From NCBI GenBank assembly GCA_022497155.1, contig MU385723.1:496001-560000 (forward strand): 64,000 nt of DNA, read 5' to 3'. Under the pieces are notes generated by a model. It saw nothing but the letters and a program-made list of their open reading frames with translations, searched no databases and was not told where the DNA came from. Below are positions 10,758 to 22,774 of the stretch, one piece after another (position 1 is the stretch's first letter; each line of letters opens with the position of its first letter). The DNA comes from Whalleya microplaca. Lineage: Eukaryota; Ascomycota; Sordariomycetes; Xylariales; Xylariaceae. The translations under genes were made by a program, and so were the position numbers.

Positions 10758-11542
10758 TTACAAGGCCATGGCGGCAAGACCGAGAAGACCGGCCAAGCCA
10801 GCTCCGGAGAGAGCGGCAACCTTGCCGGCACCGGCAGTAGCGATGGGGGTCGCGCTGGTGGTCGCGCTGGTGGAGGGCGAGCCGGTGGTGGTGCCAGGAA
10901 CACCGCCAGTAGGGTAGACCTGGCTGGTGGTGGGGACCGGGATGGTGCCGTTGGGGTAGCTGGGAGGGGGGGAGCCAGCAGTAGGGGCCGTAGGGACAGG
11001 CACGGGGGCGCTGTAAACATGTTAGTTCGTTTTGGTCTAGTTTTCACCCTCCACTCTTACCAGGTTTTACAGGCGACGGACGATGTAGTGTAGACAGGCT
11101 TGCTGATGGTGCAAGGGCAGTCAGTGATGACCAGGGTGGTGGCCTAGTGATTTTATGTTAGCCACTGAACTGCCTGCTACATTGTGAGCGTCCCTCATAC
11201 CTCGGTGACGGTGTAGGTCTTGCTGCCGTAGGTGATCTGGGTAGGACCAGGGCAGTAAGTCTCGTACGAGGTCACGACCTCGGTGGTGTAGGAGGTCTCG
11301 TTGCCGGCCGGGTAAGTAGCGGGAGCGCTGCTAACTGGGTAGGAAGCGGAGGCGCTGCTAGCAGGGTACGAGGCAGAAGCGCTGGTGGCCGGGTAGGAAG
11401 CAGAAGCACTGCTAGCCGGGTAAGAAGCAGATGCGCTGCTAGCCGGGTAGGTCTCAGCACTGCTCTCGGCGGGGTATCCGCCAACGGGGTAGTTGGCAGA
11501 GGCGCCAGCGGCGAGGGCAATAGCGGCGATGGTGAACTTCAT
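10758..11542 (-). CDS. GPI-anchored, repeat-rich cell wall protein
   Basis: Model: complement(join(10758..11010,11061..11143,11201..11542)), 225 aa. The N-terminus MKFTIAAIALAAGASA is a clear signal peptide. Residues ~25-75 are a run of nine-residue Ser/Ala/Tyr/Pro repeats (ASYPASSAS type). Next comes YTTEVVTSYETYCPGPTQI, then a short Cys block (CPC...CKTC) spread over exons 1-3. After that comes a Pro/Thr-rich stalk and a hydrophobic C-terminal tail (AALSGAGLAGLLGLAAMAL) preceded by small residues, as in GPI signals. The layout matches fungal wall mannoproteins and adhesin-like proteins, which are heavily O-glycosylated and linked to beta-glucan. No enzymatic domain is seen. A TATATAAG box lies upstream at 11734-11741. 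Intron 2 has an ACTAAC branch point. Function beyond wall structure or adhesion is unknown. Confidence 0.85.
11305..11460 (-). repeat. Coding minisatellite, 27-nt unit
   Basis: About five tandem copies of a 27-nt unit encoding ASYPASSAS-like nonapeptides in the wall-protein gene. Copies differ at a few positions (ASYPATSAS, ASYPVSSAP). Such repeats commonly change copy number between strains. Confidence 0.75.
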
Positions 11543-14500
11543 TTTGACTGATGTTTGGTATTAGGTACTCGGGTAGAGAGTAGGTTGTCGAGGATTATTA
11601 GGTTAATAGTTGAGCAATTAGGTATGCTTGTTAACGAATGAAATTGACTGAATAGTCAGGGTGTTGTTTGCAACGATTGTGTGTGGGTGAGGAGAAGAAG
11701 AAAGGAAAGATTGTCGGTCCTTGGAAGAGTCGACTTATATACAGAAACGGCAGCACGGAGAGCGTCGCTTACAGCGAGGCGGGCCTGGTCTTCACCTACC
11801 TACCTGCCTACTTGCATGTTGATAGCCTAACTGGGCACAAGATGGGGCTACGGAGCTAAGCCGGTACGCAGTTGAGGAGGTTGCCACCTATCCATAGTAT
11901 CCATAATTATTTTTTTCACAACTTATTTCGCTTTACCATCGAATCACAGGCGAGAGAGACTCCCATGAATGGTGTGGTGGACACCCAGGGGGGGAGTGCG
12001 CGGTGGTTTGTGATGCGCGCGAAATCCGCCCAAAAGGGGGTAGAGTGTGGATTCCTTGGCTGCTTGGGCCGGTCTTCTTGGGTAGGCAAAATCTCGAATA
12101 GGGGGTGGATGAGAGGAAGCTGTTGTGTTGTGTTGTTCACTGGGCGATAGTGCACCTGCTAAGACTCTGGTTAGGACCCATAGGCTCGCAGGTACCATAT
12201 TGTGCAGTTTAGCACGATCCGATACATTATGCGTAGCATGTCAATATCGGATGGCATAGCAGAAATAACAGAACACGAGATGGGCCCGGCGTGTACACTG
12301 GTCTCGCACTATTTTCGACTTTGGATGATGGGAGCCGGGGTCCGCATGCAACATCCTGCAAGGAACAGCACGAGCAGACCGGGGTAATGGCCAGCAGTCT
12401 GTGTGCGGAAATTGGAACGCCACTAGCTCGACTCCCTCTTGGCTAATCACCGTTCCTTGGGGATTATTGGCAAGATTAATTAGGACTATTCTGCATATAG
12501 TAGCCGTACCTAATGGCATTAAAGTACTCGTGTCGTAGACATTATGGAAAGAAAACCCAGTATGTGTAGGTAAGGGAGGCTGTCATGAACTCATGGCCTG
12601 TTGTATCTTTCTTTATGCTTATTTACTAGTGACATCTATTAGCTTTTGATCAACGATCTGCCAGGCTGCAGGAGTGGCACATTCTATTATACCTAGGTAG
12701 TTGATGAGGCGCACAGCATAATGTCTGTTGGTGATTATTCGGAATCCGTTCAGCTCTCAATGAGACGAGCAGCTCTACCTTCCTAGGCTAGAACATCAAT
12801 AAAAGGCTCGTTGTACATATATAGTATGTAGATCAGTCAGCTCTACGCTATGTCTGGCGCGCGACAAACGCAATTGTTGACGCAGGAACGGATCACGCTT
12901 CTGCAGGAACAGAAAGCCAAAAGGTTGTGTGGGTTAAGGTTGTCAACGGTGGATTGCAGATCAGTTGCAGGTGGCATCTGTTGAACTGTGAGCTGTCCAA
13001 CTGACAACTGGGCGTTCTGTGTACTGTGTAAGCAGAGAACTTGTTGACGCTGAGACCTGCGAAGTATTTTTAATATGTAAGAATGCTGCAAAAGTACAAT
13101 AGATTTTTGCTTTTGCAAATGTGATAAAGCAGCGGCTATTTTAGTTGACAGGCGAGTGGCTGATTCAGGGGTTGGCACCGTTTTTGAGACTTTGATTGGC
13201 TCGGCTAAGACCTGACAGCGTCTGTGTGAATTGCGGATTTCGGGCAAAGCGTCGGCGCCGCTTTGAGCAACCCAACTTGACAGCATCCCCGGAACATACC
13301 TCTGTGTGTACTATGTAAGAAACACAGGAGGTAGGGTATGATGCGCCTGTCACCACCATGCAGCCTAACAGCAAATACAACCTAGGCTGCTAGCAGAAGG
13401 CAGCTAGGCTGTAGTAGGGCTGTTGTGTAGCACGATCTATTTTTTCCTCGTGAAATTGGATACTCCAGTTCTACCATGTATATCCGAATCTGGCTTAAGC
13501 TTACTAGGGTGGCCCCGGTGGACAAGATTGATGCGACTGTTCGGCCAGTTCCAGAATCTGGATCGATTCTCTGGCGAAATTACCCAGTATGCCCTGCAGT
13601 TTGAGATCTCTTTCATCCTCAGTATGGGATACGGCCAGTAGTACTATTGCGGTAATTAACAATAGGGTCTGATCGAATATGGATGGCATCGGACGATAGA
13701 TATCACTTAAGGAGTTGCACCTCGTGTCGCTCATCAAAGCAATGATTTGGAAACCAACAGCGGAACTATTGCTGGAGAAAAGCAGTGCTCGGTGTCAGCT
13801 CCATACATAATACATATTGGACTATGAGTACATAGCATACGGATTAATTCATGCTTCGTATCTATGTACTATCATAATCTCGGCCAGAACCCTCGGGGCT
13901 CGCTCAGCTCAGGCTTCTCAGCTCGGACTCCTCAGATCAACTGGATCTCGGCCCAGCATTATTACTTATCTTTCCGTGGATATAGGCCCACTGCGATTTA
14001 CATAAGTAAGGTTAAAGTTCGGTCCGGCTAGCGGCCTGCTCGGCAGTCTCCTCTACATGTGTATCATTGCTCTCTTGATCGCTCACATGGATGTCATTGT
14101 ACGACATACAGATTACTGTTTTGCCCCAATTGCGGCTTGCAAGGGCTGGATCGTGGGGTTCTGAAGGGGCTGATGGGCCCTGGCTCTGTATTGGAATCCG
14201 AGTCTGGATCTGTTTGGGACCGACCATAGTCGCTCATGTGGATGCACTGCTTACATAGATGCCAGTGCAAGTTTATTCGCAGCCAGAGTGCTGTTCAGCC
14301 GAACGTTCGGCTAGCCGGTTGGTTATTAGAATGCTGCGAAATAATGGCACAGGAGTGCCTTCTATAATGAGGTATCTCGTTTCTCAACCCTACTACATAC
14401 CGCGTACGCAGTATACCATGGTAGTAGGACACAGCTTGCTAGTGCTGTCAGCACGGCACCTAGTCTGTGTAATTCCGGAGTAACTGAATGGTTGGCAGGT

Positions 14501-16084
14501 TACATAGCCTGTGTCCATGACCCCATCTAATTTCCACTTGCAGACGGATCGATTAGACACAACAATGAAACCGCCGTTGTGGTAATCAAAGGTATACGAG
14601 ATATTATAGCCGTGCTTTCTACCATGTCCAAAACAGATATGGCCGCTCTATTCTGAGTCAGTCCTTGAATCAAAAAGTAAAGGTTACTTTCGAACTATCT
14701 CACCAACCTCTTGGCGCGTTTCTCGTGTCGTTCGTGTGTCTACGGTCACATCTATCAACACTGGCGACGTTGCTGAACGTCCTACAACTAATGCAATGAG
14801 CACCTCGTGCTCTCTCTGATTCAGTCTTATATACGGATTGCTCTCGACTTTCACTCAGTCTACACTCTAGAGTCTCGAAAAGCATTGCTCTTCGCATTAT
14901 GAACGCGTCCTAGTCTAACAACGAGGCTCTACGACGATTTTTCGATATTCCAAGTCCCGAGGCCGTAACCAGCATAGCGAGTGTTCGTCAATCGATGTGC
15001 TCACCGTTTATTCCCAATGTCCAACCACCTTCCAAGTTCCAACGATGTCCCTTAATATTCGTTTCCGGATTGATAATCTCATAGGATTCCCACGACTACT
15101 GACAGTACCGTGAGCCGGATTTGAGCATCTATGTTATACGCTGCTGTGAATACGGACCCTACGACTTCGTATATTGATGTGACGAGGCTTTTTACGGATT
15201 CGTATGAAAGAGTTCATGGGTTCAGGAATGCGCAGCGAACATCGTACTCGGCAACACCAAGGAATATCTCATCCGTTCGTAAACAAGTACGAGCCGAGGA
15301 ATGCCTTCAAATACAATACAAGTTCATATACTGAAAAGAAAGGCCCGGAATTTGTTAGCTGTGTCTACTATCGAGGATTGTTATAAATCAACATGATCAT
15401 CAACCCGTCAACATAGACAAGTCAGCAAATATGTTGGACGCGTTTCACTTTCGCTTAACAGATTTGACCGAACCCGTCGTAAACAGTACATGAACTGATG
15501 AGGTAAGCCCCGTTCAGGCCATGAGCATAAGAGAATGTGAGGCCATATCGATCGGCATCTTATGTTGCACCGTGTGCTAAATAGAAGGACCTAACAAGCC
15601 GACTCACATTCATATCCCCTCAACCGACGACACCTGGCAGTAATCAGACGACAGCGGACATCTCCTCAGCCAAAATGAGGTGAAGCTGATAAATCAACAA
15701 CATGAGCTCGTCAATATTCTCCCGTGCCCTGGAAGAATCTGGATTCTGTCGATGGAGACTGTGGGATTAGGGTTTGGACGTATGAGACACCGTCGGCATC
15801 CGGGACGATTTTGAAGTGGAGATGGGCTACTGGCACCGAATATCGAGCCGATTTACAAATATATCAACTTGATGTCATAGAACTGACCTAGTCTACCTGT
15901 ACCTATTCTATAGGTAGGTAGCTATATTACATTGTCTATTGTATATAGACAATTCAGACGCTTCCTCCAGAACCCTTCGCCCATAATACCTCGTAGTTCC
16001 GTATCAGTCCAACACCAGCGAGTTCCTCAACCCCCCGCATTCCATCACCCAAATTCCACCTGCGATCCCGAAACCCCTCCGAAA
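11543..16084. other. Gene-poor region, 4.5 kb
   Basis: Apart from the promoter of the wall-protein gene at its left end, no gene is supported. The longest open frame (minus 12843-13286) has no recognisable domain. Short reading frames around 13.4-15.4 kb look random. ACCTACC/TAGGTAGG microsatellite sequence appears near 15900-15930, just before the oxidoreductase gene. Confidence 0.5.
11734..11741 (-). promoter_or_regulatory. TATA box of the wall-protein gene
   Basis: TATATAAG on the minus strand, ~190 bp upstream of the ATG at 11542. Assigned by sequence and position only. Confidence 0.4.
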
Positions 16085-17193
16085 ATGGCCGGCACCATGA
16101 AAGCCGTCGGTGCGCACCGAACCACCCCGCCCAGCTTCCCCAACGGGAGATATTATCCCAAATCCCAGCTAACACGTCACCAGAAATCCAAGGCGGCAAA
16201 GGCCCCGCGACCGCCCTCTTCATCAACGCCGCGACGCCGATCCCGACGCCCGGCGCCGGCGAGGCGCTCGTCCGCATCCGGGCCTTCGGGCTGAACCGCA
16301 TGGACCTGATCCAGCGCGAGGGCAAGTATCCCGTCCCACCCCAAGCGCCCTCAACACTAGGCGTGGAATTCAGCGGCACAATCGAGGCATTCGGAGCAGA
16401 GACGGGAGCGCCCCCGCCGCCACAGCACGGGGACTTCGCGGTCGGCGACGCGGTCTTCGGCCTCGCCTACGGCGGCGCCTACGCGGAGTACATCGCCGTG
16501 AGCACGCGCCTGCTCCTCCCCAAACCCGCCTCCCTATCCTGGGAGGTGGCCGCGGGCATCCCGGAGACGTACATGACGGCGACGCAGGCGCTGCACCTAG
16601 TCGGCGAGTTCGGGGCCGGCAAGACCGTGCTCTGGCACGCGGGCGCGTCCGGGGTCAGCATCGCGGGGATCCAGCTGTCGTTGGCCGCGGGCGCGGCCGC
16701 GGTCTACGCTACGGCCGGGTCGGACGCGAAGTGCGCGTTCGTCGAGCGCGAGCTGGGGGCTACGAAGGCGTTTAACTATAAGACGTCGCGGGATTGGGGC
16801 GCCGAGGTGCTGGCGGAGACGGGGGGCAGGGGGGTGGATCTGATTGTCGATTTCGTGGGCGCCAGTTACTTCGCGCAGAACCTGGCGGTCGTGGCGCGGG
16901 ACGCCAGGTGGGTGCTGCTGGGCCTGATGGGCGGGTCGCGGCTCGAGGCGGGCGTGGATTTCGGGAGTCTGCTGTTCAAGCGCGTGCGGCTCGAGGGGAG
17001 CACGCTGCGGAGTCGCGATCTCGAGTACCAGGGTCGGCTGCGGGATAAGCTGGCCGAGTACATCCCGCGTATCGAGAGCGGGGAGCTGAAGGTCCTGGTC
17101 GATACCGTGCTGCCGATGGGGGAGATCGTCAAGGCGCACCAGTTGTTGGAGGAGAACAAGACTACGGGGAAGATCATCTGCACTGTTCCGTAG
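16085..17193 (+). CDS. Quinone oxidoreductase-like protein (zinc-free MDR family)
   Basis: Model: join(16085..16109,16184..17193), 344 aa. Intron 1 (74 nt, GCTAAC branch) splits codon 9 and restores the typical start MKAVEIQGGKG. Domains follow the medium-chain dehydrogenase/reductase order. A GroES-like N-half contains GLNRMDLIQREG and TLGVEFSGTI. A Rossmann half follows, with HAGASGVSIAG (from ~160) as the dinucleotide-binding loop and RGVDLIVDFVGASYF further on. There are no structural-zinc cysteines, which points to the zeta-crystallin/PIG3 branch of NADPH quinone reductases. These reduce quinones or enones and act in oxidative-stress defence. MKAV four codons downstream is an alternative start. 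The coding sequence is much more GC-rich than the flanks. Its 3' end faces the dienelactone-hydrolase gene at 172 bp. Confidence 0.92.
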
Positions 17194-17365
17194 AGGATGT
17201 AGATCAGATCTTCTTGGAATTGAAGTATGGCTCAAACAAGCTCACCCACGAGACACGGGAATCTACTTAAAACCATAGACCGCCACCAACCCCTTTTCAC
17301 TAGAAGGTAAAGACCATAGCAACGCCATTCCCGTAAAAACACTCCAAGCAGTCACTTTCCAGGAC

Positions 17366-18540
17366 TTAATGCTCTTTGATCCACTTCAGCATCTGGTCGA
17401 ATGCCGTAACTTGGGCATCCTTGATGTTAGTGTCTTCGTAGTCTCCAATTACGCCAAAACCTGCTATCCGTTAGCACGCTCATCGAATACCCAAGCAAGG
17501 AATTGGTTAAACATACCGTGTGGTACGCCTGGATAGACCTGGACCTCGTGCTCGACCCCGTTCTTGGACATGTAGTCCTCGCCCGCTTCCCGTACCTCAT
17601 CGGGGAATAGGGGGTCATCCTCCACGCAAACCAAGCTTACTGGGACCTTCAACCCCTGGAAGTCATTCGGCGAGACGAGCGTCGCATGTGCCAGCGCCCC
17701 AGCTTTGATATACGGCCCCTTTTTAGCCGGTCCGGCCCCTTCGCCGGCCTCCTCATCGGCGGGCCTCTGGGCGCCGCTCCAGCCCGATTGCACCTGGCTG
17801 CGCTCGCCCGCCAGCAGCAGGATGTACCGTCCGCCGAAGCAGTAGCCCACGGCGTAGATGCCGCCCCCATTGCCTACTGCATCCGCGAACTCGCCTTCGC
17901 ATGCTTGGATGACCTTCTCCAGTATGGGCATTGTTTTCTCTTCGGTGTGACGGGCCAGCCACATGTCGATTAAGAACGACTTTGCGGTCTCGACGGCCTT
18001 GAGCTTGAATACGTCCAGGAACGAGGATCCCTGGGTCTCGGCGTCGGGAACGGTGGAGGAGTTGGGCGCGGGGTCGCCTTCGAATAGGTCGGGCATCACG
18101 ACCACGAACCCTTGGTCGGCAAACTTATCCGCTTGGATTTGGTTGTTTGTTGATTGCAGACCCGTCCCGCCCGTTAACAGGAGAAGTAGCTTCGAGGGGT
18201 TCGAGGGGTAGGACTCTGGTTTCGCGAGATATATCTGCGCCTGTGATCAGTGCACGATCATGATTGATATAGTGATACGGAATATGCATTTCTGAGTTAC
18301 TGACATCAACGCCACCAAGCTTTCTGAGTTCTCCCTTGGGAGCTAGACCGGCAGCTATGTGACGGATGTCAACGCTGAGATTATTTGAAGCTCAATACTA
18401 GGTGAGCACTCACGAGTTGGTCGGTCGGAGGTGCAATGTTCGCCCATTGTCGGGCCGCTCTGCGCAGGTGTGTCACCCGGGATTACGGTCTCTTGAGCAT
18501 CGCTCTCAGGCGCTTTGGTTGCGACGTCTACTTCCGTCAT
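17366..18540 (-). CDS. Dienelactone hydrolase family protein
   Basis: Model: complement(join(17366..17460,17517..18234,18305..18354,18414..18540)), 329 aa. An alpha/beta-hydrolase of the dienelactone hydrolase (AIM2-like) family. The nucleophile is Cys ~191 in GYCFGGRY (GxCxGG), the acid lies in VEDDPLFPDE, and the His is in PGVPHGF. A family-type N-terminus MGEHCTSDRPTPAG is preceded by a ~30-residue variable leader. The terminal intron has a GTATGT donor and a tandem TAGCAG acceptor, so the protein may contain or lack one Ala right after the catalytic His. The bacterial prototype opens dienelactones in chlorocatechol degradation. Fungal relatives are mostly of unknown substrate and cytosolic. 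It diverges from RPA1 across 654 bp. Confidence 0.9.
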
Positions 18541-19194
18541 GATGGCAACGATGTATGTGAGGAGTAGTATGTGCGGGAATACCTAGGGACCAAAACCTGC
18601 AGGGATTTATGGTAGGTAGAACACCTAGGTTAGATATACTCAAGAAGGAGGCCGAAGGAGACAGACAAGGTGAAGATGCGGAGAGTGGAATGTAAGACCA
18701 CCAGGTTAGTTTGAGTTCTGTACTATGTAGGCTATTCGCATGTGTTTCATGTCACGATGCCAAGTGCAGATGCTGCGAGTACATGACCTTTTAGGTATGT
18801 ACATGTAGGTACCTACAGCTGAGGGGATGACGTATGATGAGTGCCAGCTGCCAGTGGTTAGAGTTTGCTGTGATTGGCGTGTGATTGACGTGCGACAGCC
18901 AGCTAAAAGCCTAATCTAGGCCACTAAAAGGTACTTCGGTACGGATTACAGTTGGAACTCGTTTGATAGATTGATTGATAGACCCCGCGCCTGGTGGACG
19001 CCACATGTCTTAAGTGAACCTTGCACCACTTAAACTTGACGCGACTTTTTAGGCACGACGCGTTTCTCTCATGTCTACACCCTCAACTTGAGTGCTGCCT
19101 CTAATCTTCTTGCCTCACACGATACGGCACAACGACAACACATTTTCCTGCCTTCTGAAGATAGATCTTACCAAGGCATATCTCATCACTCAAG
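18541..19194. promoter_or_regulatory. Divergent promoter region, dienelactone hydrolase / RPA1
   Basis: This 654-bp gap lies between two divergent start codons. It contains an inverted CCAAT box (ATTGG at 18873-18877), an MCB-like ACGCGA at 19039-19044 and a perfect MCB at 19058-19063, plus ACCTAGGT/TAGGTACC repeats near 18575-18630 and 18790-18815. Confidence 0.5.
19058..19063. promoter_or_regulatory. MCB element (ACGCGT) upstream of RPA1
   Basis: ACGCGT lies 132 bp before the RPA1 ATG, with a near match ACGCGA at 19039. In yeasts MCB boxes bound by MBF drive G1/S expression of replication genes, including the single-strand-binding protein genes. The site is seen; the regulation is inferred. 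Confidence 0.5.
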
Positions 19195-21337
19195 ATGTCG
19201 GTGGCAGCAGCACAGCAAGCAATTACTCAAGGCGCTCTAGAGTACGTAAATGCTACATGCCACAGACCATTGATTATATACTAGATACATAGACTAATGT
19301 CCATATCAGCGCCATCTTCAACGACTCCGTCAACGTCGACAAGCGTTTCCCCGTACCTGTCCTACAATGTCTTCAGATCAAGCCCCTTGCCGCCCAGCAA
19401 GGCCCCGGCGGCCAACAGCCTGAGCGGTATCGAGTCGTCTTAAGTGACCTTCGCAATTATGTCCAGTGCATGTTAGCGACCCGTACGTCCATCCCGTGCC
19501 ATGCCATTGCCCACTGTTGATGTGATGTTGATTATATCTTAGAGGCAAATCATGTCATTCATGAGAACTTGCTTGTTCGAGGATGCATCGTCAGAGTCAA
19601 GTCATATCAGGCAAATTCGGTCAAGGGAAAGAAGTAAGTCCTTGAAGCCCAACAACTCAAGAGCATGTAAACTTAAACTTATACCTTGCAGCATCCTCAT
19701 CATCCTTGATCTTGATGTAGCCTCAGAACTCGGTATTCACGACCGCATCGGCGAGCCCTCACCTTTCGAAGCCAAAGCACAGCCTGCAAATACCACACTT
19801 GGTGGCTCCAATTTCTACGGGGCCAAAACCGAATCATCCGCACCGATAAAGTCGGAGCCCATGACCCCACGTGTGAGCGGCGTCACCACTGGCGCAGCTA
19901 ACAGCCATGGCAACAATGTCATCTACCCGATCGAGGCACTCTCCCCTTATGCACACAAGTGGACCATCAAGGCTCGTGTGTCGCAGAAATCTGATATCAA
20001 GACTTGGCACAAGGCATCTGGCGAGGGTAAACTATTCTCGGTCAATCTTTTAGATGAAAGTGGCGAAATCAAGGCAACCGGCTTCAACGAACAATGCGAT
20101 CAGTTCTACGACATATTACAAGAGGGTAAAGTCTACTACATCAGCAACCCTTGCCGGGTTTCCCTGGCGAAAAAGCAATTCAGCAACCTCCCTAATGACT
20201 ATGAGCTTGCGTTTGAACGGGATACGGTCATTGAGAAGGCAGAGGATCAGTCAAGTGTGCCTCAGGTTCGCTTTAACTTTGTCAATATCCAGGAACTGCA
20301 GTCCGTGGAGAAGGACGCCACAGTCGACACCGTTGGTGTTCTCAAGGATGTTGGTGAAGTTTCCCAGATTACTGCGAAGAGCACTGGCAAGCCGTACGAC
20401 AAACGCGAATTGACTCTAGTCGACGACTCACAATTCTCTGTACGTGTTACGATATGGGGTAAGACAGCCACTTCGTTCTCGGCACAGCCCGAGTCTATCG
20501 TTGCCTTCAAGGGCGTGAAGGTATCTGATTTCGGCGGCCGCTCGCTTTCACTACTCTCCTCGGGAACTATGTCTGTCGATCCCGACATAGAAGAAGCCCA
20601 CCGCCTGAAGGGTTGGTATGACTCTCAGGGCCGCACAGATAACTTCGCCACCCACAACAACATGGGATCCATGGGCTCCGCCACGGGCCGTCCCGACCAG
20701 ACGAAAACAGTCGCCCAGGTGAAGGATGAGAACTTAGGGATGGAAACGGCCGACTACTTCACCCTGAAGGCCACGATCGTCTACATTAAGCAGGACAGCT
20801 TCGCGTACCCGGCGTGCAGCTCCGAGAACTGCAACAAGAAGGTCATCGACCAGGGCGACGGCACGTGGCGGTGCGAGAAGTGCGAGATCTCGCACCCGCG
20901 GCCCCAGTACAGGTACATCATGACGGTGAACGTGAACGACCACACCGGCCAGCTGTGGCTGTCGTGCTTCGATGACGTGGGGCGCGTCATCATGGGCATG
21001 TCCGCCGACGAGCTGATGGAGATCAAGGAGAACGACGAGGACCGGTTCCCGGCCATGTTCGAGGCGGCCAACTGCACCAAGCTGAACTTCAGATGCCGTG
21101 CCAAGATGGATACGTACGGCGAGAATCAACGGTACGTGCAATACTGTCTTATCTATTTCATCGCATCTGTTTTACCCAACCATCCCCTTATCAAAAGTCA
21201 ATGCAAGTATGTAAGTGGCTAACCTAATATTATTACACAGGATACGGTACCAGGTGGTTAGTGCCACTCCGCTGGACTTCAAGGCCGAGGCCTTGAAGCT
21301 GGCGGACTTGATCAAGGAATTTGGCGTCAGTTCATGA
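19195..21337 (+). CDS. RFA1: Replication protein A, 70-kDa (large) subunit
   Basis: Model: join(19195..19241,19310..19482,19543..19633,19692..21131,21241..21337), 615 aa, the usual length. This is the large subunit of the heterotrimeric single-stranded-DNA-binding complex of replication, repair and recombination. Domain order follows the family: an N-terminal protein-interaction OB fold (~1-115), a Ser/Gly/Pro linker, DBD-A (from YPIEALSPYAHKWTIKARV), DBD-B, and DBD-C with its zinc knuckle. The zinc ligands are Cys479, Cys484, Cys498 and Cys501 (C-x4-C-x13-C-x2-C). The end RYQVVSATPLDFKAEALKL is characteristic. All four introns are short and sit near the ends of the gene. The start is supported by the Kozak-like AAGATGTCG and by homology-like N-terminal text. 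An MCB box lies upstream. Confidence 0.96.
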
Positions 21338-22020
21338 TTATACCAAGCAAGCAAGCCAACAGAAGATTAGTGGATGTAAATAGGAGACGCCTGTCTGCGT
21401 TGTGTGTAGGAATAGCAAGCAATCTCTAGAGAGATCATGTGACCAGAGTTACTCCCAACCTACTTGCTTGAGCTATTTGCTTGCTCCTTACTTGGGTCCC
21501 TCATATACATAGTCCATAGCCTCTGCCAGACGTCCTCAGAGATAATTGATGATAATGAACGTAGTGAGTTCATACAAGTAGTAAAGCTAACTGGTCTTTT
21601 GATATGGAGATTATCTGTGTCCCTGTGACTTCGTATGTTCAAAATAACCCTCGTTTATGATGGATGTTTGCTGTGGAGGTAACAGTATTCTGGTCTTCAA
21701 GTGAAAAGCCATTCTCAACGAGCCATATCCAAAAAATACTTCCAAACATTTTTTTTCCCTTCTTGTCGAATAACTCGTGTAATCAACTTCTCAGTCAGTA
21801 CTATGATATCGCGGAACATATTTGTTGTCCCCTGTCTTGGCTTAGTTTGTAAAGTGTCATATAGGTTACCGTCACTGATTTGGTGAGTTTATCCAATGTC
21901 AAAACCCCTACGCCCAGGCAGGGTAGGACAATATTCGTGGATACTGACACGGTCAAACCCAAGAGAGAAGCGAATAGTTGGATATTATATCCTTAACTGA
22001 AAGATTCCTTCATATGCTTC
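21338..22020. other. Intergenic, no gene seen
   Basis: Spacer between RPA1 and the candidate small gene on the minus strand. Short open frames only. Contains TTTTTTTTCCC-type low-complexity sequence near 21750. Confidence 0.5.
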
Positions 22021-22389
22021 TCAACCTCGTAATTGATCTTCGGTCCCAGTGTGACTTGCAATCTTTGGCTCGTGGGCATAGGTGCGTTCTCGCTTCGCCA
22101 GCGCCTTTTGCAGCTGTTCCTCCAGTAGTAGTTTCTTCTGGTCCCGCGTTGAGTGTCCCTTTGACGAAGACGTGGATCTTTGCTTCTCGAGCACTTGCTC
22201 AATCTCCCTATCTTTTGTCTGAAGTTGCGTATATGGACTTGAGATGGTTTGTCAACGAGTCTGACGAGGGCATCAGTGCGATCAAGACCGCCACGATACA
22301 AACAAGCAACCAAATCACATAGCTTACGATACAATCACCACGTAGACGATTGCTTCAAGCGAAAATAGTATCACAGCAGCAGAACACAT
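22021..22389 (-). CDS. Candidate small membrane-anchored coiled-coil protein (92 aa)
   Basis: Model: complement(join(22021..22237,22328..22389)). Exon 2 lacks its own start and has strong coding character: a charged heptad-like stretch KDREIEQVLEKQRS, then DQKKLLLEEQLQKALAKRE. Its upstream limit is set by an in-frame TGA at 22252. A GTAAGC donor at 22327 and an AAG acceptor at 22238-22239 join it in frame to a 62-nt exon encoding MCSAAVILFSLEAIVYVVIV, which would be a single membrane anchor. The acceptor is not a perfect YAG. The result would be a short type II or signal-anchored coiled-coil protein. No family is recognised. It lies between RPA1 and CSN3, tail to tail with RPA1. The exon 2 frame is fairly convincing; exon 1 is inference. 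Confidence 0.4.
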
Positions 22390-22774
22390 CAAAACTCAAA
22401 TCAACAGTAAAATGGGATATCAGATATATTCACTCATGATCCCCGGCCAGTTTTGCTATGTCAAGCTGGAGACTACCTCCCATCATCTGGCCACTGTCTA
22501 ACTCTAGATGAACGGCTTGACAAATGCCATTGCCTAAGAAGTGTCGTGAATACCTTCTTTCCTCTAAACGCCGTCGCCTGGTGCTTCGTACTCATAACCA
22601 TGCTCGTTCAGAGACTCTCTCTCGTCTCCCCTCTCGGACCAACAACGCCTGTCTCCATCCGGAGAAAACTGGAAATTCAGTTCTGCTCTGCAAATGCCCT
22701 TCCCTATCAAGGAATCCGGAGACTAGGTGATCCGTTGTCGGGCGTATCTATCTGGCGGATATGCTCCGCGCTGA
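22390..22774. other. Intergenic, no gene seen
   Basis: Spacer between the candidate coiled-coil gene and the stop of CSN3. It would carry the CSN3 terminator and the promoter of the small gene. The frame at plus 22524-22730 has no recognisable product. Confidence 0.5.

Noticed and set aside
12843..13286. 147-aa minus frame, considered as a transposase fragment
   Set aside because: No DDE, HTH or other transposase motif could be found, and no terminal repeats.
16597..17235. Long minus-strand frame (212 aa) opposite the quinone oxidoreductase
   Set aside because: Arg/Pro/His-rich shadow of a GC-rich gene whose plus-strand frame has clear family motifs.
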